From NCBI RefSeq assembly GCF_900177325.1, contig NZ_FXBL01000003.1:62001-126000 (forward strand): a stretch of DNA of 64,000 nt, written 5' to 3'. Below the pieces are notes generated by a model. It did no database searches. It was not told the origin of the DNA and was given only the letters and a program-made list of their open reading frames with translations. The DNA is from Mesorhizobium australicum. GTDB lineage: Bacteria; Pseudomonadota; Alphaproteobacteria; Rhizobiales; Rhizobiaceae. The translations under genes and the position numbers were made by a program. Of the stretch, positions 15,083-23,910 are shown piece after piece. How positions within the stretch are numbered: position 1 is the first letter of the stretch; each line of letters opens with the position of its first letter.

Positions 15083-17122
15083 TCAGACGGCCTCAGCCTC
15101 GGCGATTTCCGTTTCGTCGGGTACCGTCTCGTCGAATATGTGTCCCCAGTTGTTCGGCGTACCCCGTCGACTTCCGGATTTCGCCGTGGATTTGGCGAGT
15201 GTTTTCAATCGGCGGGCGGCCTTGGCGAAGTCCGCGTCGAGTGTTCCGGGCGTCGCGCTCCTGGAACTGGCCGCTCGCGGCGACATTCTCCGGACAGCAG
15301 ACATCGAAGGCTCCTGTTCGCGACCGCCCGCATGAGCATTCGATGTTCCCAAGCGTTTTCGAGCACGTGGTTTCTCGTTGTTCTCCGTTTCGGTCTTCTG
15401 CCCCTCGGCTTTGACCGTGTCTGCGTCTTCCCCTGAGTACCGGAAGGTCGTTGCAGGCACCGGCCGCGAAGGCAGAAACTCGGTTGCCGGCACGTCCGGC
15501 ACATGTGTCTGAGAGAACCTTTCCATCTCGCGGAACGGCGCCGTCCGGAAGAACCGCAGCTTGTCGGCGAAGATCGGCCCCTGCCCCTCGGCCAGGATGA
15601 TCATTTTGTCTCCCGGCATCTGCCGCACCTCCTGCGGCATCATCAGGTCACGCTCTCTCAATTGCTCGACCTTTGTACGGCGATGTAGGCCCATCAGCTC
15701 GATTGTGCGGGATTCGGTCTTGTAGCGGACGGTGCGCTTGCCGAGGCCTTTCGAAACGGCTTCCGCCGTCACCTGGTCGTTGGCGCCGAAGACGAGCTGG
15801 TACCCGCAATTGCCCATCAAAGAGTGACGAGAGGTTTCGCCGTAAATCTCGTCCAAATTCTTCAGGTCCTGGATCACGAAAGCCATTTTGATATTGTATC
15901 CGGCTACATAGGGGAGCTTGGTCGTGATCTCGCTCATCTTCTTCAGCTGCCGGAACTCGTCGAGCAGGAAATAGACGGGCAGCGGTCGCTGCGTCTGCTC
16001 GAGCATGAGCGTATCCAGCGTCTGCTGCACGAAAAGTGCGAGCAACGGTCGTAGCAGTGTGATGTCGGTGACGTTGGGAGCGAGATAGATCGAGATCGGC
16101 CGACGCTTCAAAGCACGCAGGTCCATGTCGGTCACCGATGTCGCTGCCACGACGCGCTCGTTGCGGAACGGCCGTAGCGCCTTCTGGATGTCGAGCAGCG
16201 CCGATGCCGCCGCGCGCTCAGACAGGGCGATGTAGGCGTTGAAGCTCTCCATCGTGAAGCGAGACAGGTACGGCTCGCGTTCCTTGATAAGGCTCATCTG
16301 TGCCTGAAGGTTTGCGTCACTGTTGAAGAAGGACGTGACCTCGCCGAGCGTCCGATGACCCTTGTAGTAGACGCTTTCGTTGATGTAGCTGATAGCGCCC
16401 GCGATGAGCTGCTGGGCGGTGGCCTGCCAGATCGAATTCTCGGATTCGGTGACTTCCGGAACGAGAATCGCAGCGATGTTCTGGATATCGGTGGTGCGGT
16501 CTCCGCGGTCAGACCGAATGAAGTCGAGCGGATTGTAGCGATGCGACCTTTCCGATCCCGGCGCAAAGAGGAAGACCTGACTACCCTTCGACTTGCGATA
16601 GCCGGCAGTGCTGCGAAAAATCTCGCCCTTGAGGTCGGTGACGATCATCGAGCCTTCATGCGAGAGCGCATTCGGGACAACGTAGCACGCCCCCTTCCCC
16701 GATCGGGTCGGTCCGATGATCAGGTGATGCCGATCGTCGTCGACATGAAGGACCTGGCGCCTGTAACGGCCAAGGATTTTGCCCTTCCTCCTAAACCATC
16801 CATCGCGTCGGAGTGTCATCGCGGTCTGGAATCGGGCGTCGCCGAGTGGGCTCGAATTCGGTCGAAGGCCAACATAAGCGACGATCGCTGCGACAAAAGC
16901 CGCAGGGACCAGAGCGCCAAGCGCCACAACGCGCAGGACGCCGCTGTCGCCATAGGTGATCAGCTGCTGGAATGGCGCAAACGGATTCGTCGTGATCGTC
17001 GCCTGCAGGATTCTCCCATCCCCATAGAGCAGCTGCAAACCAAGACCGTAGGCCAACAGCCAGACGGCAAAAGCGACGGTCAGGCAAAAGCCGAAATAGA
17101 AGACGCGGAGCGACCCGGTCAT
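15083..17122 (-). CDS. virD4: VirD4/TraG type IV coupling protein
   Basis: A 679-residue inner-membrane ATPase that should link the relaxosome to the secretion channel. The N-terminal 90 residues hold two or three membrane spans. Walker A is GPTRSGKG and Walker B is VYFLLDEFRQLKKM. The C-terminal 120 residues are basic and serine-rich and differ from the usual family end, a likely substrate-recognition tail. It is the last gene of the virB operon, overlapping virB11 by 4 bases (ATGA). Confidence 0.95.
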   Translation of the reverse strand: MTGSLRVFYFGFCLTVAFAVWLLAYGLGLQLLYGDGRILQATITTNPFAPFQQLITYGDSGVLRVVALGALVPAAFVAAIVAYVGLRPNSSPLGDARFQTAMTLRRDGWFRRKGKILGRYRRQVLHVDDDRHHLIIGPTRSGKGACYVVPNALSHEGSMIVTDLKGEIFRSTAGYRKSKGSQVFLFAPGSERSHRYNPLDFIRSDRGDRTTDIQNIAAILVPEVTESENSIWQATAQQLIAGAISYINESVYYKGHRTLGEVTSFFNSDANLQAQMSLIKEREPYLSRFTMESFNAYIALSERAAASALLDIQKALRPFRNERVVAATSVTDMDLRALKRRPISIYLAPNVTDITLLRPLLALFVQQTLDTLMLEQTQRPLPVYFLLDEFRQLKKMSEITTKLPYVAGYNIKMAFVIQDLKNLDEIYGETSRHSLMGNCGYQLVFGANDQVTAEAVSKGLGKRTVRYKTESRTIELMGLHRRTKVEQLRERDLMMPQEVRQMPGDKMIILAEGQGPIFADKLRFFRTAPFREMERFSQTHVPDVPATEFLPSRPVPATTFRYSGEDADTVKAEGQKTETENNEKPRARKRLGTSNAHAGGREQEPSMSAVRRMSPRAASSRSATPGTLDADFAKAARRLKTLAKSTAKSGSRRGTPNNWGHIFDETVPDETEIAEAEAV

Positions 17123-18150
17123 GCCGGCTCCGTCCGTCCGCGCGCGAAGAAGATTTCCGAGACGCCGCGCCGGCCCCCTTCCCTGCGCAGCTGGATCACG
17201 ATCGGGATGACACTCTGGATGTAGGAGATCAGGTCCGCTTTTGGGTAGGCCGCTGACAATCCGGACTGCATAACCATCATGGCAAGCTGCTCATAGGCTC
17301 CGAGCGGCGTGTCGGCATGGACCGTCGACATGGAGCCCGGGTGACCGGTATTGATGGCGCGCAGGAACGCGAATGCCTCCGAACCCCTGACCTCTCCGAC
17401 GAAAAGCCGATCGGGTCGCATGCGCAGAGAGGCTTCGAGCAAGGACTGGATCGTCACGCTGGCGGTTCCCTGGTCGCCTCGAGAGGCGAGCAGGTGCACC
17501 GCGTTGTCCTGAGGCGGGAACAGCTCCCGTGTATCCTCCAACGTGATGATCCGCTCGTGCGGGTCGACCGATTTGAGGCAGGCATTGAGGAATGTCGTCT
17601 TGCCGCTTGAGGTGCCGCCGCTGATCAGGATGGAGACGCGATTGATGATCGCCGTCCGAATGAAGCGGTAGATGTCCCTGGCAGACAGTTGCTCGATCAA
17701 GGCATGATCGGTCTCGCTGAGGCCGCCGACAGCGACCGTCACCTGATCGAGCGATCCCTGATCGCGATAATCGTCGAGCGTGAAGTTGCTGATGACCTGC
17801 TTGCGAATCGAAACGGCGCCACCATTCGCTGCCGCGGGTGGCAGGACAACCTGTATCCGCTCTCCTGTCGGTAGGGCGGCGCTGAGGATAGGGCTCGCCC
17901 GGTTGATGAACTGATTGGTCGTGGCCGCCACACGCTCGCCGATATTGACGATCTCGTCGGCCGTGAGCTCGGGTATTTCATAGTGTTCCATGTGGGCCGA
18001 GGCCAGTCGTTCGACATAGACATGACCGGGCGAGTTGATGGAGATCTCGACGACCTGGCTGTCGTCGAGGAAGACGCGCAGGGGTTCTAGCGCCCGGTTC
18101 AAAAAGTGGTGTTTCTGCTCGGCGGCAAAGCTAGTCGAGATTACGTTCAC
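17119..18150 (-). CDS. virB11: VirB11 secretion ATPase
   Basis: A 343-residue hexameric traffic ATPase. The N-terminal domain (residues 1-150) precedes Walker A GGTSSGKT. It is followed by the Asp box LEDTRELF, Walker B MRPDRLFVGEVRGSEAF and the His box GHPGSMSTVHADTP. All family motifs are intact and the length is typical. It powers pilus assembly and DNA transfer with VirB4 and VirD4. Its start overlaps the end of virB10 by 20 bases. Confidence 0.96.
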   Translation of the reverse strand: MNVISTSFAAEQKHHFLNRALEPLRVFLDDSQVVEISINSPGHVYVERLASAHMEHYEIPELTADEIVNIGERVAATTNQFINRASPILSAALPTGERIQVVLPPAAANGGAVSIRKQVISNFTLDDYRDQGSLDQVTVAVGGLSETDHALIEQLSARDIYRFIRTAIINRVSILISGGTSSGKTTFLNACLKSVDPHERIITLEDTRELFPPQDNAVHLLASRGDQGTASVTIQSLLEASLRMRPDRLFVGEVRGSEAFAFLRAINTGHPGSMSTVHADTPLGAYEQLAMMVMQSGLSAAYPKADLISYIQSVIPIVIQLRREGGRRGVSEIFFARGRTEPA

Positions 18151-19348
18151 GACGGATCTCCCTCAGCGCCTCGGTGACGGGATCCTCGTACATGGCGGAA
18201 AAGTCGAGGTCCTGGCGGACGAAGACGAAGATGCGCTCGCCCTGGCTGACGCTGATCGTCGGTGGAATCCGCAAGGAATCTCCCAATGCCTGGTTGGCCA
18301 TGTCGGCGAAGGTCTGCGCGAGGGTCTCACGGGCGAGCTCCTCAGCGTTCTGCGCATCGTCGCTGTCTCCGGCCGCGGCCTCGCTGCCGTAACCGGTCAG
18401 GTAGCTGGCGCCGGCGCCGACGATCGACAGGAGGATGGCAGCGCCGAAGCGCTCGCGGAACTTCTTGTCGACTCGCCCGGTCAGACCGGCACGGCCCAGG
18501 CTGTCGGCGCCGATCGAGTTCAGCCGGACCGATACGCCGTCATCGCGCAGCATTCGGGTCCAGACCACGAAGATCCGCGTCTGACCGCGCGTGATCTCGG
18601 ACTGGTACTCTCCGATGAGACGGGTGCCGGTGGGGATCAGAATGCGCCGGCCGTCGAAAGAATAGACGTCCTGCGAGACGATTGCCCTCACCTGCCCCGG
18701 GAGGTCGCTGACGATGGCCGTCTCGAGGATGCCGGCGATCAGCGTGCCCTCCGGAACAACAGCATCGATTCGTTCGATCTTCCGGGCTCTGGCGCTGCGG
18801 TCACCAATGCTGGATGCCGCGGCCAGAAACTTGCTGCTGCGATCCTCACCGGCGACGGTGAGCCCCTCTCCATTACTATCGGTCAAGCTGCCTTGTCCGC
18901 CTGAGGACGCATTGTCGACCACCACCAGTCTCGACCGGTAGCGCTCGGGAAATTCGTCAGCCGGCGCTTCGATCGCTTCCGGCGGCGGGGGCGCGCCGGG
19001 AACAGGGGGCGGTGGCACCTCGAACTCGGTCGTGTCAGGCTCTTCGGCCGGAGGAGGCGGCGGTGGTGGCGGCGGAATCTGCACGACTTCCGGCACCGGA
19101 GGGTCCGGCTCCGGCTCGCTCTCGCGTACAAAGGACGGCGGACGAAACGTGGTGGTGGTGAACTCCTCGTCCCCGTCGAGCATGTCGCGGACGGGTGGCT
19201 GCCTGCCGGCCAGAACCAGATATCCGGCGAGGAGACCGAGCAGGACCAGAACGGCGCCACCGACGAGTTGCTTACGGCGAACGGTGTTGTCGGCGACGAC
19301 GGGTTCGTCATTGTCGGCCAGCGCTTCGAGTTCGGGGGAGCGCTTCAT
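18131..19348 (-). CDS. virB10: VirB10 energy-sensing channel protein
   Basis: A 405-residue protein. It has a cytoplasmic N-terminus, one membrane span (LVGGAVLVLLGLLAGYLVLAG, about residues 29-49), and a long proline-rich periplasmic linker with PPPPPPPP runs. The C-terminal VirB10/TrbI beta-barrel domain includes GTLIAGILETAIVSDLPGQ and GRRILIPTGTRLIGEYQS. It bridges the inner and outer membranes in the core complex. It overlaps virB9 by ATGA. Confidence 0.96.
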   Translation of the reverse strand: MKRSPELEALADNDEPVVADNTVRRKQLVGGAVLVLLGLLAGYLVLAGRQPPVRDMLDGDEEFTTTTFRPPSFVRESEPEPDPPVPEVVQIPPPPPPPPPAEEPDTTEFEVPPPPVPGAPPPPEAIEAPADEFPERYRSRLVVVDNASSGGQGSLTDSNGEGLTVAGEDRSSKFLAAASSIGDRSARARKIERIDAVVPEGTLIAGILETAIVSDLPGQVRAIVSQDVYSFDGRRILIPTGTRLIGEYQSEITRGQTRIFVVWTRMLRDDGVSVRLNSIGADSLGRAGLTGRVDKKFRERFGAAILLSIVGAGASYLTGYGSEAAAGDSDDAQNAEELARETLAQTFADMANQALGDSLRIPPTISVSQGERIFVFVRQDLDFSAMYEDPVTEALREIRRERNLD

Positions 19349-20157
19349 CAGTTTCCGCTCCGACGTCGGCGTTTTGCCTTGTCATCTTCGACCGGACCGA
19401 GGATTGTGGCGTCGGGTGCCGCGAAATCCGGCTTTCTGAGATTGAAGATGCAAATCCACCGGTCGCCGTCGCGCAAGGTGAACTGGGTCGCCGTCCCATC
19501 GACGACGATGTACTCCCCCTCCCTGCGGAAATTCCGGAGCGTTTCGGAGAAATCCGAGTTGACGGCGAAGATCGCGGGAACCCGGCGGTCGAACTTGAAG
19601 AAGGTCTTGTTGCCGTCATCGAAGACCATCAGCGGCTTCAGGCGGGCATCACCGGAGAACGAATAGTCGATGTTGACGTTGGCCTTGTCGATACCGGAGA
19701 TGTTCGGCCATGCGGCGCGTTGTTCGGCCTCCTGCCGCAAGGCGGCGTTGAGGTTTTTTTCCGGATAGTGAAAGCGGATTCCAAAGACCTTGCGGCCGGC
19801 TTCGGGCGCGAAATCGTGCAGTTCGAGATAGTAGATGCGCTTGTCGGTGACGACGTTCATGTTCGTCACGACGTCTTTCGCGATTGGTTTCACAAAAAGG
19901 ATATTGCCTTTCTCGGCCGGCACGACCTGCCAGCTTTCCGTGTCGCCAAGCGAGATCGTTTCGAACTTCTCGTCCTCGTCGAAGATGATCATGGTCGAAA
20001 TGCCGTACGTCGCAAAAACCTGGACGACGTTGTTCTCCTGATAGGTGACGCTGGTGACTCGTGCATCGAGGGAACCGCCCTTCGGCGTCTGCGCGGCCAT
20101 CGCGGGCCACAGCGCGCCGTACAGAATGAGAGCAGCCGTCCAGCAGCGGCCCCTCAT
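19348..20157 (-). CDS. virB9: VirB9 outer-membrane core protein
   Basis: A 269-residue protein with a signal peptide (LILYGALWPAMAAQ) and a periplasmic N-terminal domain. The C-terminal region (NIDYSFSGDARLKPLMVFDDGNKTFFKF) is typical of VirB9/CagX/TrbG. VirB9 forms the outer-membrane ring with VirB7 and VirB10. The start at 20157 overlaps the virB8 stop (ATGA). A much longer same-frame stretch to 21396 is the shadow of upstream genes. Confidence 0.95.
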   Translation of the reverse strand: MRGRCWTAALILYGALWPAMAAQTPKGGSLDARVTSVTYQENNVVQVFATYGISTMIIFDEDEKFETISLGDTESWQVVPAEKGNILFVKPIAKDVVTNMNVVTDKRIYYLELHDFAPEAGRKVFGIRFHYPEKNLNAALRQEAEQRAAWPNISGIDKANVNIDYSFSGDARLKPLMVFDDGNKTFFKFDRRVPAIFAVNSDFSETLRNFRREGEYIVVDGTATQFTLRDGDRWICIFNLRKPDFAAPDATILGPVEDDKAKRRRRSGN

Positions 20158-20849
20158 TTCGCATCTCCGGACGTGACCGTTTCCTGATCCCGGCGGTAGG
20201 AATAGACCTGGAAGCCAAGAGGGTTCTCGAAGCGCCATTCGTTGCGGGTCGGCGTGTCCGTGTAGCGGAAACGTACGACCGATATCCAATGACGGACGAT
20301 CGATTCTGTGTCGCTGCGTTCGTTGGTGGAGAACCTGACGATCGCCGTACTGGCGTTCGGGAACGTCACGGACTTGATCTCGACGAGGACCCGCTTCAGC
20401 CGGCCATAGACCTTTGTGGGGTTCTGCGCGTTGGCCGCGCTGTAGAGGGTCTGCAGCTCGCGGGCCGCCTCGTCTGCGGAGAGCAGCGCCGCGATACCAA
20501 AATTCTCGGTGATGGCGTAGGGATCGTAGCCTTCGCGGGCACGGATGTAGCGCACGACATTGGCTTGCGTGATCGCTTGTTGCTCGGTGAGATTTGCCGG
20601 CCTTGTCAGGCCGGACTTTACCTCGATGTAGCCCGTGGTCCGGTCGACGGTGACGACATAGGGCTCGAAGCTCTTCAGAGGCAGCATCAGCACCACCGCG
20701 AGCAGGCTGAGCAGGGCAATCCCGGCAAAGACAATCGAGAAGAACCAGGCGACGCCCGCTGTACGCTTCGCCCGCTTGATGATCTCCTGCTCCCAGATGT
20801 CGCCTTGCTGGAAATAGGACCGCAACGCGGATTCGGATTTTTCGGCCAT
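20154..20849 (-). CDS. virB8: VirB8 inner-membrane assembly factor
   Basis: A 231-residue protein. A short cytoplasmic segment is followed by one membrane span (VAWFFSIVFAGIALLSLLAVVLML). The NTF2-like periplasmic domain includes PLKSFEPYVVTVDRTTGYIEV and the C-terminal NPLGFQVYSYRRDQE, which matches the family. VirB8 nucleates assembly of the channel. Forty-five bases separate it from virB6, the widest gap within the operon. Confidence 0.95.
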   Translation of the reverse strand: MAEKSESALRSYFQQGDIWEQEIIKRAKRTAGVAWFFSIVFAGIALLSLLAVVLMLPLKSFEPYVVTVDRTTGYIEVKSGLTRPANLTEQQAITQANVVRYIRAREGYDPYAITENFGIAALLSADEAARELQTLYSAANAQNPTKVYGRLKRVLVEIKSVTFPNASTAIVRFSTNERSDTESIVRHWISVVRFRYTDTPTRNEWRFENPLGFQVYSYRRDQETVTSGDAK

Positions 20850-20894
20850 CCTTGCGCTGTTCCTGTCGTGTCAGATCGTGCATCGTCTCGCCGA

Positions 20895-21905
20895 TCAGGG
20901 TTGCCTCGGGGTTCCGTTTGACGTGATCGCGCGCTGCATGGAGGCGCCCGCGCCGTCCTGTCGTGGTGAGTGAAGTCGGGCCTGGACCCGATGGACCGCC
21001 GCCTGCGTCTGGCGGGCGGATGTTCCAATGGCGGCGCGACTCCAGAAAATCCCTTGCGTTGTCAGCTGCCGCGAACGCGGCCCGACCGGTGTCGCCAGGC
21101 CGCCAGCTATGCCCTGGGCGAGCGATTGCACCTGCAGAAGAACGAAACTGCCGGCGAGACAAAGCATGATGAAGGCAGCGAAATCGCTCAGCTTCAGCTC
21201 GCGATCGCCGGAGATGCTGTCGATGGCGGTCAACTCGGGCTCCATCGCCGCGATCAGGAACGCCGCGATCACGTACACGAAGAGCGGGATGATCGCGTAG
21301 AGCAGCGACTGGTTGAGCCACCCCATCGCATAGCTGCGCGTCGCATCGAAGAAGAAGCAGGCGATGAAGATGGGTGCGGTGCCCAGCAATACCCACAGGA
21401 CGACCTTGGCGAGCACCAGAATGCCGAGCGCGATCGCGACGAACAACCCCGCAAACACCATGATGATCATGCCGATCAAGGCCGGCAGCACGGACAGATA
21501 GCCGGCCTGCTCCGAGAAGGCCGCGGCGGCAGTGTTCGCCGTCTTCCAGATCTGCGACAGCCCATTCGTGGGCTCGGTCACTCCAGTGTTTGATGCCGCC
21601 AGGATGGCGCGGCCGGCTGCCTCCGGGACCGTGGTCAGCCAGTCATAGACAAGGTCGTTAAAGTTCGACCAGGTGCCGACGAGAATCAGGATGACGAAGA
21701 CGCGCACCAGCCTTCCGATGATCTCGGAGATGCTCAAGCGCGAGGTGCCGAGGAAAAGCTGTACGCCGTAGAACAGGACGGTCAGAATGAAGAGCAGACG
21801 AAGAAGTGGCTCGAGGTCCTGGCTCAGAGCCTCATAGGCGCTTTGAGAGAAATTCTGCCCCGACGCGTCGATCCGATCCAGCAGTTCGCCAATGAAGTCG
21901 TCCAC
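20895..21905 (-). CDS. virB6: VirB6/TrbL polytopic channel protein
   Basis: A 336-residue protein with about six hydrophobic spans: LLRLLFILTVLFYGVQLFL, LVRVFVILILVGTW, a long central pair around residues 140-185, LLYAIIPLFVYVIAAFLIAA and FIMLCLAGSFVLLQVQ. The basic, soluble tail is typical of VirB6. Translation appears to start at a GTG (21905) with only a weak ribosome site. The gene follows the VirB7-like lipoprotein by 9 bases. Confidence 0.93.
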   Translation of the reverse strand: MDDFIGELLDRIDASGQNFSQSAYEALSQDLEPLLRLLFILTVLFYGVQLFLGTSRLSISEIIGRLVRVFVILILVGTWSNFNDLVYDWLTTVPEAAGRAILAASNTGVTEPTNGLSQIWKTANTAAAAFSEQAGYLSVLPALIGMIIMVFAGLFVAIALGILVLAKVVLWVLLGTAPIFIACFFFDATRSYAMGWLNQSLLYAIIPLFVYVIAAFLIAAMEPELTAIDSISGDRELKLSDFAAFIMLCLAGSFVLLQVQSLAQGIAGGLATPVGPRSRQLTTQGIFWSRAAIGTSARQTQAAVHRVQARLHSPRQDGAGASMQRAITSNGTPRQP

Positions 21906-21914
21906 CGCCCTGCC

Positions 21915-22139
21915 CTATTCTTCTTCCATGGACGCCAGATCCTTGATCGCCGCCAATGCGGCTGCCCTGTCCGTATTGACGGACATTGTCGGGCCGCACT
22001 CGTCCCCGGTGGTGGCATAGCTCGACAAATTGGCCGGTCGTTTGCACGGCGCCGTCTTCTCGCGCGGTGTGCCGCACCCGCTGGCGAGAATGGCCAGTGC
22101 GAACACCATTGTGGTCGAGATGAACTGCCGCCCTCTCAT
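21915..22139 (-). CDS. virB7: VirB7-like lipoprotein
   Basis: A 74-residue protein with a signal sequence ending in a lipobox, LASGC (Cys at about residue 22), followed by a short periplasmic part with further cysteines (CKRP, ECGP). Its size, lipobox and location between virB5 and virB6 fit VirB7, which stabilises VirB9. Sequence similarity to the Agrobacterium protein is not evident, so an entry-exclusion lipoprotein is an alternative. The start overlaps virB5 by ATGA. Confidence 0.75.
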   Translation of the reverse strand: MRGRQFISTTMVFALAILASGCGTPREKTAPCKRPANLSSYATTGDECGPTMSVNTDRAAALAAIKDLASMEEE

Positions 22140-22834
22140 TCGTACCGCAACGCCTTTTTGGTGTTCGACATGTCGGTCAGCTTGCGCTGGTTTTCGGCGT
22201 GCAGCGACTGCACACCGGCGTTGAGCACGCCGATCATCTCGTTGAGCGTAAGTCCCGTCTGGACCTGAAGCTGCGTGTTCTGGTCGATCGAGCCCTTGAT
22301 GTCCTCGGCCTTGCCGATGTCGCCGCCGGCGGTTTCGAGGGCCGAGCGGCGCGTTTCGACGGCAGCTTGAGAACCGGTGATCAGAGCCGAGACGCCCATC
22401 ACCGTTTTCATCAGTTCCTCGTAGGATTTGTCGCTGGCCAACGAGCTATTGTCCTTGCCTGAGAGCGAACGGACGAGCTGCAAGCCGTTGATGAACAGCG
22501 TCGCGGCTTCCACTACTTTGGGATCGAGCGACCCGAAATCGGCGATCCCGCCCTTGAGGATGCTGTCGAAGGACGGCATGGAGGAGACGCTAAAGCCATT
22601 GCCGATCGCGATATCTTTGAGAGGACCAGCGTCGCCGCCGCGGTCACCGGTGACGACCTTCAGGGTCTCCTCGACCGTCGTGAGGATTTCCTTGTTCGTA
22701 TCAAGAATCTTGCCGGTCTTTTCTGCCGTATCGCGCGCGACCGCGTAGTTGGTCTTGTCGATGACCGGGATGTCAGCTGCCGCCGGCGCGATGCCTGCGC
22801 CAACTAAGCCCAAGATTGCCAAGGAACGTTTCAT
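22136..22834 (-). CDS. virB5: VirB5 minor pilin-like protein
   Basis: A 232-residue secreted protein. The signal peptide MKRSLAILGLVGAGIAPAAADIPV is followed by a long helical region typical of VirB5/TrbJ (AVARDTAEKTGKILDTNKEILTTVEETLKVV). VirB5 sits at the pilus tip. The ATG at 22834 has GGAG 6 bases upstream. An ATG at 22846 overlaps the preceding stop but has a poorer site. The gene order transglycosylase-virB5-virB7-virB6 is conserved in this operon type. Confidence 0.88.
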   Translation of the reverse strand: MKRSLAILGLVGAGIAPAAADIPVIDKTNYAVARDTAEKTGKILDTNKEILTTVEETLKVVTGDRGGDAGPLKDIAIGNGFSVSSMPSFDSILKGGIADFGSLDPKVVEAATLFINGLQLVRSLSGKDNSSLASDKSYEELMKTVMGVSALITGSQAAVETRRSALETAGGDIGKAEDIKGSIDQNTQLQVQTGLTLNEMIGVLNAGVQSLHAENQRKLTDMSNTKKALRYE

Positions 22835-22845
22835 ATCGGTCTCCA

Positions 22846-23910
22846 TCACTGAGTCTCGAGAAGCAGGTCCGCTTGTTGGTCGATACGCTGGACACAGGCC
22901 CTCGCGTCGACATCCCAGACGAAGCCCTCGCGAACGTCGCAAAAGCCGGCCACGCGCCGATCGTCGTCATCTTTGCCCGTCTCGTAACGCGTCGATCGAT
23001 TCGTGCCGGACACGTCACCAAGCGTCATGGCATTGCTCGAATTGGTGAGATCGGCAAACGCCGTCCCGAGCAGGATCAGCCGGTTAATGAGTTCGATGTT
23101 GGCGTTGCGCGCACCCGAATTGTGGTCCCAGCTGTCCTGGACCGTGCCGGCGCCCATATCGCCGAGTTGCGTCAGCCAGGACGTGACATTGCCGGACCCC
23201 TCCCCGATCGCCGCGGTCAGGCCCATTGCGTTCATGGTGCTGGTCCGGGCGCCCGCATAGGCGCCGCCACCGCCATAGTTGAGCGGAATGCCCGATTTGT
23301 CGGAGCCCCCGAAGGCCGGCAGCCATTTTTGGGTTATGTTGGCGACATAGCCCTGCGTTTCCCCGAACGGCGGAATGCCGCCATATTTGTTCACATTGCC
23401 AGCGCCGGCATTGTAGGCGGCAAGCGCCAGCGAGACATTGCCATTGTACTTGCGAAGCTGCTGCTTGTAGTAGCGCGCACCGCCGCGCAGGTTCTGCTCG
23501 ATATTGTAGGGGTCGACGCCGAGGTCGCCAGCCGTGCCGGGCATCAGCTGGGCTAGGCCAATCGCCCCCGCTGGAGATTTGGCGCAGGCGTTGAAGCGGC
23601 TTTCCTGGTAGACGAGCGCCAGGAACTGGTTTTCGTCGACGCCCTCCTCGCGCGCAATCCGACGAACCAGCCCGGCGATCGCCGGATTGGCATTCGCCGC
23701 TGCGACCGGATCATCCTTCCGTCCCGGCCGGTACATTGAGCAGGTCACGCTCTGGTTGTTGACGTAGCGTTCCTCGTCGACCTTCTCGATCTCGCCGGTT
23801 TTCCGGTCGCGATCCTGGCGCTCGTCGAGCACAGTGCTGTCGATGGTCGGAATGTCAGCAAAGGCGGGTGACGCGACGACGGCCATAAGCAGGGAAAGAC
23901 GTCTGATCAT
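22846..23910 (-). CDS. Second VirB1-like lytic transglycosylase
   Basis: A 354-residue periplasmic protein with a signal peptide (MIRRLSLLMAVVASPAFADIP) and an SLT domain. ALVYQESRFNACAKSPAGAIGLAQLMPGTA contains the catalytic Glu in ES, and LALAAYNAGAGNVNKYGGIPPFGETQ completes the fold. The C-terminal 130 residues are an extension not usual in VirB1. It would open peptidoglycan for the channel. Coupled to virB4 by ATGA. The operon therefore has two such enzymes. Confidence 0.9.
   Translation of the reverse strand: MIRRLSLLMAVVASPAFADIPTIDSTVLDERQDRDRKTGEIEKVDEERYVNNQSVTCSMYRPGRKDDPVAAANANPAIAGLVRRIAREEGVDENQFLALVYQESRFNACAKSPAGAIGLAQLMPGTAGDLGVDPYNIEQNLRGGARYYKQQLRKYNGNVSLALAAYNAGAGNVNKYGGIPPFGETQGYVANITQKWLPAFGGSDKSGIPLNYGGGGAYAGARTSTMNAMGLTAAIGEGSGNVTSWLTQLGDMGAGTVQDSWDHNSGARNANIELINRLILLGTAFADLTNSSNAMTLGDVSGTNRSTRYETGKDDDDRRVAGFCDVREGFVWDVDARACVQRIDQQADLLLETQ

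Noticed and set aside
19348..21396. A 682-codon frame including virB9
   Set aside because: Only the last 269 codons are VirB9-like. The rest lies over virB8 and virB6 in another frame and is a shadow.
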